Shown here piece after piece: positions 1-4,355 of a stretch of DNA of 12,529 nt. This stretch comes from Sphingobacterium sp. UBA2700 (GTDB lineage: Bacteria > Bacteroidota > Bacteroidia > Sphingobacteriales > Sphingobacteriaceae). The stretch covers positions 1-12,529 of the forward strand of contig DELI01000018.1 in assembly GCA_002354335.1 (NCBI GenBank). The letters are read 5' to 3'. Each line of letters begins with the position of its first letter. Within the stretch, counting starts at the first letter, position 1. The position numbers and the translations under genes were made by a program. The notes beneath the pieces were generated by a model that was given only the letters and a program-made list of their open reading frames with translations, was not told where the DNA came from and searched no databases.

Positions 1-11
1 TATATCAGTTT

Positions 12-33
12 AGACCTATGGCGGGTTGTTAGA
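12..33 (+). repeat. Left arm of a 22-bp perfect inverted repeat
   Basis: Bases 12-33 (starting AGACCTATGG, ending TTGTTAGA) are the exact reverse complement of bases 2311-2332, about 2.3 kb away. In both places the 22-mer lies outside a copy of the GAACCAGG repeat and about 20-25 bases from it, so the two ends are mirror images over a longer span than the 22 bp. No transposase lies between them. It could be the terminal repeat of a non-autonomous element, or simply an outer module of a dispersed intergenic repeat family. Confidence 0.8.
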
Positions 34-39
34 CATAAA

Positions 40-213
40 ATCTTAGACCTGATTGTCTTGAACCAGGAAAAAAGGATTCAAGGATTGGCAGGATCGGGTA
101 TAGTGTTGGATGTTGGTATGCACATCGTCATCATGCGTTTCAGGAGACGTTTTGTGAAACGTCTCCAACAATACCTGACCTCTGATCCTGATAATCCTTA
201 AATCCTTCCTTTC
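40..213. repeat. Dispersed palindromic repeat, copy A (with insert)
   Basis: The left arm begins with TTAGACCTGATTG followed by TCTTGAACCAGGAAA (about 43-70), then AGGATTCAAGGATTGGCAGGATC. The right arm (about 180-213) reads CTGATCCTGATAATCCTTAAATCCTTCCTTTC, the imperfect reverse complement in short AATCCT words, but it stops before the expected TTGGTTCAAGACA end. Between the arms is unrelated DNA with its own strong hairpin at 143-166. The copy therefore looks both interrupted and truncated. An open frame across it (minus strand, 43-279) is best explained by the repeat, not by a gene. Confidence 0.65.
143..166. other. Perfect 10-bp hairpin inside repeat copy A
   Basis: GGAGACGTTT (143-152) and AAACGTCTCC (157-166) pair perfectly around a TGTG loop. 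A second complementary pair, TGTTGGA at 104-110 and TCCAACA at 164-170, could form an alternative outer stem. There is no T-tract after the hairpin on either strand, so it is not a standard intrinsic terminator. Its role is unknown. Confidence 0.6.
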
Positions 214-240
214 AGAGTAGATTTTAGATAACAGACATAA

Positions 241-277
241 GATTTTAGATCTGATTGCCTTGAACCAGGAAAGGAAC
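241..277 (+). repeat. Dispersed repeat, copy B (left arm only)
   Basis: GATTTTAGATCTGATTGCCTTGAACCAGGAAAGG matches the left arms of copies A (40-70) and C (1300-1335), including the upstream TTAGAYCYGATTGYC extension. No matching right arm follows. The sequence passes directly into the possible eroded coding fragments that start near 274. It is a solitary half-repeat, probably a deletion or insertion remnant. Confidence 0.6.
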
Positions 278-658
278 AATTACCCTTTGTTCCGACCCTG
301 CTTTCATACTACCGTCTTAACGAATTTATTGAAACAAATATTTGAAGAGATGGATGGTGATCTAGCCAATGGATTGCATCTTTCGTATTTAAATGTTGAA
401 AAATCTAAGTATCTTAACTCTGGTAAAAGAGCGCGATGACCAAGGTGGCTTAGATTCGTTTAATCAAAGATGTAAGATCCATCTGCAGGAAGTTGGATGG
501 CGATAGTTTCTCCCTATTCTTCGACCTTAAAAACAATCAGTGGGTAGCAGGCATTAGCAGCAAGTATAAGCGTTGCTAGCTCCTTTATAGCTATCAATCT
601 GCCTATTGGAAAAACAAGGGGCAATATTCTGGCATGAGACTAACTACAATAATACAAC
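274..658 (+). pseudogene. Possible eroded coding fragments
   Basis: No intact gene was found in this stretch of nearly 400 bases. Three short plus-strand open segments in different frames have protein-like composition. Bases 274-345 read as EQLPFVPTLLSYYRLNEFIETNI then stop. Bases 350-439 begin MDGDLANGLHLSYLNVEKSK. Bases 454-579 include LDGDSFSLFFDLKNNQWVAG, and after one TAG the same frame continues to about base 700. Adjacent fragments in changing frames suggest a gene or genes broken by frameshifts and stops. I do not recognise the family. Chance open stretches in AT-rich DNA are the main alternative. Confidence 0.3.
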
Positions 659-1228
659 ATGGAAAGAAAAATTTTTATTACAATATTCTTGTTAATACAA
701 TTAACTAGTTGCATGAACCAGAAAATGTTTTTAGAGCGTAATAATATTTCAGATGGAAAATTACGTCTTGATGGTTATTATAAAGTGAAAGGGAGAGCTA
801 TGTTTTATGATAGTGTAAGAAATAGTACTGCCTATGGTATAGCTCGAGAACAGGATTGTTATGAATTACACATATTTTACGTTAATGGTATTTCACTAGG
901 AGGAGATGTACTTAGAGCCGATAGTGTCGACGGTAGACCAGAATATATATATGAAAGATATAAAAATAAAGGAAATAGGAAATGGGCCGCAACTTTATGG
1001 GGAATAGTTTCACTGAAAGGAGATAGTATCAAGTTTGAAAATTGGGTACCTTCTAACGGTGATGGCATGAAAACAGTCATTAAGATGGGGAAAATCCTTA
1101 ATGATACTACTTTTGTCATTACAAAACGGACGAATCGTTATAATATTAAACCAGATCTACGTCAAGATACATTTCGTTTCGTTAAACTGTCAAAAAAGCC
1201 TGATAGTACTAATATTTTTATAAAATAA
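659..1228 (+). CDS. Orphan lipoprotein of unknown function
   Basis: A 189-residue protein. The N-terminus MERKIFITIFLLIQLTSC is a lipoprotein signal peptide: two early basic residues, a hydrophobic core, then a lipobox LTSC with the acylated Cys at residue 18. The rest is soluble and rich in Tyr, Asn and charged residues. No catalytic motif is visible. Phrases such as LWGIVSLKGDSIKFENW, ILNDTTFVITK and KKPDSTN resemble a group of uncharacterised Bacteroidota lipoproteins of similar size; that is recalled family knowledge, not a search result. The gene is AT-rich compared with the operons at the right. It stands alone, between apparent eroded coding DNA and repeat copy C, and inside the region bounded by the 22-bp inverted repeat. 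The minus-strand frame at 877-1119 is a shadow. It is probably anchored in the outer or inner membrane facing the periplasm; function unknown. Confidence 0.8.
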   Translation: MERKIFITIFLLIQLTSCMNQKMFLERNNISDGKLRLDGYYKVKGRAMFYDSVRNSTAYGIAREQDCYELHIFYVNGISLGGDVLRADSVDGRPEYIYERYKNKGNRKWAATLWGIVSLKGDSIKFENWVPSNGDGMKTVIKMGKILNDTTFVITKRTNRYNIKPDLRQDTFRFVKLSKKPDSTNIFIK

Positions 1229-1299
1229 GCAATCTTTTTGTCGAGACCATAAAAAGATACTGGTTGTAAACGAAGACAGTAGTTAGTAGTAAGTAGTTA

Positions 1300-1398
1300 G
1301 TATTTAGACCCGATTGTCTTGAACCAGGAAAGGAAGGATGAAAAGATTAACAGGATCCTGCTCATCCTTTCATCCTTCCTTTCTTGGTTCAAAGACAA
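1300..1398. repeat. Dispersed palindromic repeat, copy C (near-perfect hairpin)
   Basis: The left arm at 1314-1348 starts TTGTCTTGAACCAGGAAAGG and the right arm at 1364-1398 ends CTTTCTTGGTTCAAAGACAA. They are reverse complements over about 35 bases, with few mismatches and one extra base, around a loop of about 15 bases containing AGGATCCT. The left arm is preceded by TATTTAGACCCGA, as in copies A and B. It sits between the convergent lipoprotein and toxin genes and could act as a two-way transcription block, although neither arm ends in a long T-tract. This is the most complete two-armed copy in the window. Confidence 0.75.
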
Positions 1399-1447
1399 GT
1401 ACCCATCCTTCATGCTTTGGTACGATCGTTATTATGTGGTTTAAATC

Positions 1448-1729
1448 CTAAAATAGATCAGAATGAGTCCCTGTTCTAATAAGTTCCAAGAGTAAAATTT
1501 CAGAATTTTCACTCCAAATGAGTAATAAATCAGGCTTGACATGACACTCCCAATACCCACTATATTCACCTCTTAACTTATGGGGTCTATGTTTTTTATC
1601 AATTCCCTCATGTCCAGAAACTGCTAAATTTGTAATAAATATTTCTAGTAAATCGAAATCAGCCTTACTACGCTTTTTCAAAAGCTTTAGATCTTTCAAA
1701 AACTTGGTAGATGCTACAATTTGAAACAT
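1448..1729 (-). CDS. YafQ/RelE-family mRNA interferase toxin
   Basis: A 93-residue type II toxin of the RelE superfamily, closest in pattern to YafQ: ribosome-dependent cleavage of mRNA, neutralised by the antitoxin encoded just upstream. The C-terminal half carries the family signature: HKLRGEYSGYWECHVKPD at residues 50-67, then RTGTHSDLF at 85-93. By comparison with E. coli YafQ, His50, His63, Asp67, His89 and the final Phe93 match the catalytic or substrate-binding positions (H50, H63, D67, H87, F91). The YafQ Trp68 is Leu here (PDL instead of PDW). The length is normal for the family. The start ATG is 3 nt after the antitoxin stop, the usual antitoxin-first co-translated order. The toxin is likely active, but that is not proven. 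Confidence 0.88.
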   Translation of the reverse strand: MFQIVASTKFLKDLKLLKKRSKADFDLLEIFITNLAVSGHEGIDKKHRPHKLRGEYSGYWECHVKPDLLLIWSENSEILLLELIRTGTHSDLF

Positions 1730-1732
1730 AAT

Positions 1733-1939
1733 CTAAACGCTTTTAAATAGATCGGCTACACTTGAAAATTTGACTCCCTTACCTTGTTTTAGTTCATTCA
1801 TAGCATCAATCGTCTCCTTATTAGGACTCGTACCCTTCGAAACTATTCGACCATTTAGCTTTTTCAAAAGTTGTTTAAATAATTTTGTTTCTTCTTCCGG
1901 CAACTCAATTATGAATGTTTTCATATCGCTATTTGTCAT
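1733..1939 (-). CDS. Type II antitoxin partner of the YafQ-like toxin
   Basis: A small 68-residue protein encoded immediately upstream of the toxin. The N-terminal part (FIIELPEEETKLFKQLLKKL, residues 9-28) could form the DNA-binding and dimerising portion. The C-terminal part (ETIDAMNELKQGKGVKFSSVADLFKSV) resembles the toxin-wrapping tail common in Bacteroidota RelB/DinJ-like antitoxins, with the typical ELKQGKG phrase. Two starts are possible: ATG at 1939 (MTNSDMKT) or Met6 at 1924, and MKTF is a plausible true start. Type II antitoxins of this class usually autorepress their operon with the toxin as co-repressor. Assignment rests mostly on position and size plus this C-terminal pattern. 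Confidence 0.78.
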   Translation of the reverse strand: MTNSDMKTFIIELPEEETKLFKQLLKKLNGRIVSKGTSPNKETIDAMNELKQGKGVKFSSVADLFKSV

Positions 1940-2095
1940 TGATCATTTTCTATCTACTTGCAAATCAATATTTCGACCTGATTTGATTACACTAGCATAT
2001 CCGATAACCATAAATATACTTATACTCATGTATAACGAATATAATGTAATTTGATTTAACGTACAACGAAAAATGTATCGAGCTAAAGGTACACT
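1940..2095. other. Upstream region of the toxin-antitoxin operon
   Basis: An AT-rich gap of about 155 bases that should contain the minus-strand promoter and operator of the toxin-antitoxin operon. A short palindrome TATAC-TCAT-GTATA lies at 2021-2034 and is a weak operator candidate. On the minus strand TATATTTA (about 2011-2018) matches 7 of 8 positions of the Bacteroidota -7 consensus TAnnTTTG, but no convincing upstream TTG element was found. Nothing here is strong enough to call a promoter. Confidence 0.25.
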
Positions 2096-2286
2096 TGAGT
2101 GTCTTGAACCAGGAAAGAAAGGATGAAAAGATCACGCCCGATCCCGCCAATCCTTGCATCTTTCCTTTCTTGGTTCAAGACAAGACGCCCGATCCCGCCA
2201 ATCCTGTAATCCTTCCTTTCTTGGTTGAAGACAACACGCCCGATCCTGCCAATCCTTGCATCCTTCCTTTCTTGGTTCAAAGACAG
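2096..2286. repeat. Dispersed repeat, copy D, with three 51-bp tandem units
   Basis: A normal left arm (GTGTCTTGAACCAGGAAAG, from 2098) is followed by three head-to-tail right-arm units of exactly 51 bp at 2134-2184, 2185-2235 and 2236-2286. Each begins ACGCCCGATC, contains GCCAATCCT and ends in CTTTCTTGGTT(C/G)AA plus GACA. The units differ at only a few positions and have no length variation. Because 51 is a multiple of three, both strands stay open through them; for example the plus strand repeats a 17-residue phrase with TPDPANP. I treat those frames as repeat by-products, because the same arms occur elsewhere without a frame. Confidence 0.85.
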
Positions 2287-2310
2287 CAGACCACACTTTC
2301 TTGTCTAATA

Positions 2311-2332
2311 TCTAACAACCCGCCATAGGTCT
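2311..2332 (-). repeat. Right arm of the 22-bp perfect inverted repeat
   Basis: This is the exact reverse complement of bases 12-33 over 22 bp (starting TCTAACAACC, ending CATAGGTCT). Identity stops at 2333 and at 2310. It follows the third tandem unit of repeat copy D by about 24 bases, mirroring the left end. Beyond it come short TACTAACTACTAA-type direct repeats up to about 2363. Confidence 0.8.
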
Positions 2333-2334
2333 TA

Positions 2335-2529
2335 ATACTAACTACTAAATACTAACTACTAACAAAAAATTCCTTAAAATCAATAATTAAACTAAAATCA
2401 CTATTACTATAAATAATTTATTACTATTATTATTGTTTAGTTTTTATAAAACAGTTTTCTTGTGGCTTACTCTAAAATCTTATATCTAACGTCTAACGTC
2501 TTAATTCAAACATCTACATCTAATTCTCC
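2335..2529 (+). other. AT-rich leader of the sigma/SusCD operon
   Basis: The promoter of the sigma-FecR-SusC-SusD operon must lie in these 195 bases or further upstream. It contains tandem TACTAACTACTAA words (2334-2363), a very AT-rich stretch (2380-2460) and tandem TCTAACG words around 2480-2500. I could not identify a convincing housekeeping promoter (TTTG / TAnnTTTG) or an ECF-type promoter by eye. The start codon at 2530 has no clear Shine-Dalgarno sequence, which is normal for Bacteroidota. Confidence 0.35.
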
Positions 2530-3102
2530 ATGTCGGACCAACAACTTCTTCAGGGCTTAAAACAGGGCGATGAATCTTCGTTTTCGGAGATTTACGAGCG
2601 CTATTGGCAGCGGCTTTTGGGTATTGCGTATCATTTGATACGGGATAAGGATTTGGCGGAGTGCATTGTTCAGGATGTTTTTGTGTCTTTATGGCATCGG
2701 CGTGATACGGTGGAGATTGTTTCCTTGGATTCTTATTTATCTACGGCTATTCGTTTTGCGACTTATAAGACGATTTACCGGAACCGCCGGAAGGAGGAGA
2801 TACGGCAATCTTTTCATGTGGATACCTACAGCAATATTGATGAGCAGCAGATTGATGCTTTATTTTTGAAGGAGTACTTGCAGGCGGGCATTGAGCAGCT
2901 TCCGAGTAAGTGCAAGCTTGTTTTTAAGCTGAGCAGGGATGCGCAGCAGAGCAATAAAGAGATTGCGGAGCAGCTTGAAATATCGGAGAAGTCGGTGGAG
3001 GCACATATCAGCCGAGCTTTGAAATTTTTGAGGAAGCACCTGAATAAGGTGAAGATATTGCTGTTTCTAGGTAGTTTTATATTTTTTCATTTTTTTCTAT
3101 AG
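2530..3102 (+). CDS. ECF (FecI-like) RNA polymerase sigma factor
   Basis: A 190-residue sigma-70 family ECF factor that would direct RNA polymerase to the downstream SusCD genes when released by its anti-sigma partner. Region 2 spans about residues 10-76, with the DKDLAECIVQDVFVSLWHRR core at 39-58. Region 4 spans about 118-170 with a helix-turn-helix at NKEIAEQLEISEKSVEAHISRALKFLR. Region 3 is absent, as expected for ECF factors. The length is normal for Bacteroidota FecI-like sigmas. It is unusual in ending with a strongly hydrophobic tail (ILLFLGSFIFFHFFL, 176-190). The fecR-like gene starts 46 nt downstream, so the two are probably co-transcribed. The plus-strand frame at 2666-2869 is a shadow. 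Confidence 0.94.
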   Translation: MSDQQLLQGLKQGDESSFSEIYERYWQRLLGIAYHLIRDKDLAECIVQDVFVSLWHRRDTVEIVSLDSYLSTAIRFATYKTIYRNRRKEEIRQSFHVDTYSNIDEQQIDALFLKEYLQAGIEQLPSKCKLVFKLSRDAQQSNKEIAEQLEISEKSVEAHISRALKFLRKHLNKVKILLFLGSFIFFHFFL

Positions 3103-3148
3103 GGTTGCTCTTATCCTTAGGGTACCATCATTTTAAGAATCCCAAATT

Positions 3149-4255
3149 ATGACTCAAGAACAATTGCAAGAACTGATTGCACGGTATCTGCGTGAGGAAT
3201 GCACTGCGGAGGAGAGGTTACGTTTGCAGAAATGGTACGAGCAACGTACCGCTGCAGAACCTATCGTATGGGAGTTGCATAGCGAAGCAGACTTAGCGCA
3301 ACTCAAAGCACGGATGCGGGCAGATATTTGGGAGCGAACAGCCTTAGCTGCGAAGCCTAATTCTTTATCCAGGCGCCAATTAGTCTATCGCGTGGCAGCG
3401 AGCATAGCTTTATTCTGTTGTCTGTCAGCAGGGTTGTATTTTATCCTTCGCAAGGATGAAACAAGCGTTGCAATGGCATCGACTACAGGCAGTAGCGGAA
3501 TACGCCTGACGACTGCGACAGGCGAACAGGTTGATGTACTTTCGGCGGCTGAATCTACCCTAGCCTCTTATGGTCTGCAACGTAGCGAGCAGGATGGCAA
3601 AACCCTGTTAAAAGTTCTTCCCGGAGAGGCTAACGCTAGCACTGCTCCTGCCCTATTGCGGACGGGCGCGCGAGAACAGACGGTTGTGGAGCTATTGGAT
3701 GGCTCCAGGATATGGCTAAATGCAACGAGCGAACTCCGCTACCAACGTCATGGCAGTTTGGCCGATCTGCGACAAGTCAGCTTCTCGGGCGAAGCGTTTT
3801 TTGAAGTAAAGAAAGATGTGATGCCCTTTCAAGTTCATGCAGAAGATCAAGTGATTGAGGTTCTTGGCACCAGCTTCAATTTAAGCAGCTATACAGGTTT
3901 ATTGGAATGTGCGCTGTTGGAGGGCAAGGTAAAGATTGGTGACAATACATTGAAACCGGGACAACTGATGCGGATCAGCGCGGTTGAGCAGCATATACAA
4001 GCGTTTGATATCGAAGAAGTCACGGCTTGGAAGAAAGGCTATTTGCAGTTTCAGGATGCTGAACTTGCCGGTATCTGCGCAAAATTATCGAAGTGGTATC
4101 AGGTGGATATTCAGGTTGGTATATCGAAACCCCTTGAACCCTTAACTGGGACCCTATCGTTGGCGGCAAGCTTAGAAGATAACCTAGAAATATTAGAAAA
4201 GATAAGTGGAATCAAGATTAACCGAGAAGGGAGGACCGTAAGAATCAATAACTAA
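3149..4255 (+). CDS. FecR-family anti-sigma factor
   Basis: A 368-residue inner-membrane regulator that should hold the upstream ECF sigma factor inactive and relay a signal from the STN domain of the SusC protein. Residues 1-75 form the cytoplasmic sigma-binding part (helical LQELIARYLREECTAEERLRLQKWY). A single transmembrane helix lies at about 81-99 (RVAASIALFCCLSAGLYFIL). The periplasmic FecR domain covers about 175-265, with LLDGSRIWLNATSELRY and VSFSGEAFFEV typical of the family. The C-terminal DUF4974-type domain covers about 298-366 (LQFQDAELAGICAKLSKWYQVDI and ISGIKINREGRTVRI). The size and domain order are normal for Bacteroidota FecR. It lies between the sigma gene and susC. Confidence 0.93.
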   Translation: MTQEQLQELIARYLREECTAEERLRLQKWYEQRTAAEPIVWELHSEADLAQLKARMRADIWERTALAAKPNSLSRRQLVYRVAASIALFCCLSAGLYFILRKDETSVAMASTTGSSGIRLTTATGEQVDVLSAAESTLASYGLQRSEQDGKTLLKVLPGEANASTAPALLRTGAREQTVVELLDGSRIWLNATSELRYQRHGSLADLRQVSFSGEAFFEVKKDVMPFQVHAEDQVIEVLGTSFNLSSYTGLLECALLEGKVKIGDNTLKPGQLMRISAVEQHIQAFDIEEVTAWKKGYLQFQDAELAGICAKLSKWYQVDIQVGISKPLEPLTGTLSLAASLEDNLEILEKISGIKINREGRTVRINN

Positions 4256-4264
4256 AAAAAAGAT

Positions 4265-4291
4265 GTTATCCCGGGTACCAGCCAGGATAAC
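4265..4291 (+). other. Hairpin between the fecR-like and susC-like genes
   Basis: GTTATCC (4265-4271) pairs with GGATAAC (4285-4291) around a 13-base loop that itself contains the palindrome GGTACC. It lies 9 bases after the FecR stop in the 100-base gap. No T-tract follows, so it is not a classical terminator. It could stabilise or process the mRNA so that SusCD is made at a different level from the regulators; that role is inference. Confidence 0.4.
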
Positions 4292-4355
4292 AAGCTAATG
4301 CAACCTGAATTAATTATAAACTCGCTCTAGGCGTTCCCTCAATAGGTTTCGCCCG

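Noticed and set aside
43..279. Minus-strand frame of 78 codons
   Set aside because: It runs through repeat copy A and half-copy B, and its start and end lie in repeat sequence. No protein features.
1300..1398. Intrinsic terminator between the convergent lipoprotein and toxin genes
   Set aside because: The hairpin is strong but A-rich and T-rich segments are part of the stem, and no separate T-tract follows on either strand. It is better explained as a dispersed repeat, though it may still affect transcription.
1770..2054. Plus-strand hydrophobic frame of 94 codons
   Set aside because: It is antisense to the antitoxin gene, whose frame and position next to the toxin are far better supported.
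2083..2280. Minus-strand frame with NQERKDARIGGIGR repeats
   Set aside because: It is the reverse reading of the same 51-bp repeat array and resembles typical spurious repeat translations.
2096..2286. CRISPR-like array
   Set aside because: The 51-bp units are contiguous with no unique spacers, and no cas gene is present.
2095..2328. Plus-strand frame with a 17-residue periodic product (TPDPANP phrases)
   Set aside because: It starts at TTG and coincides exactly with the dispersed repeat arms; its periodicity follows from the 51-bp DNA unit. The same arms elsewhere have no frame. Not listed as a gene.
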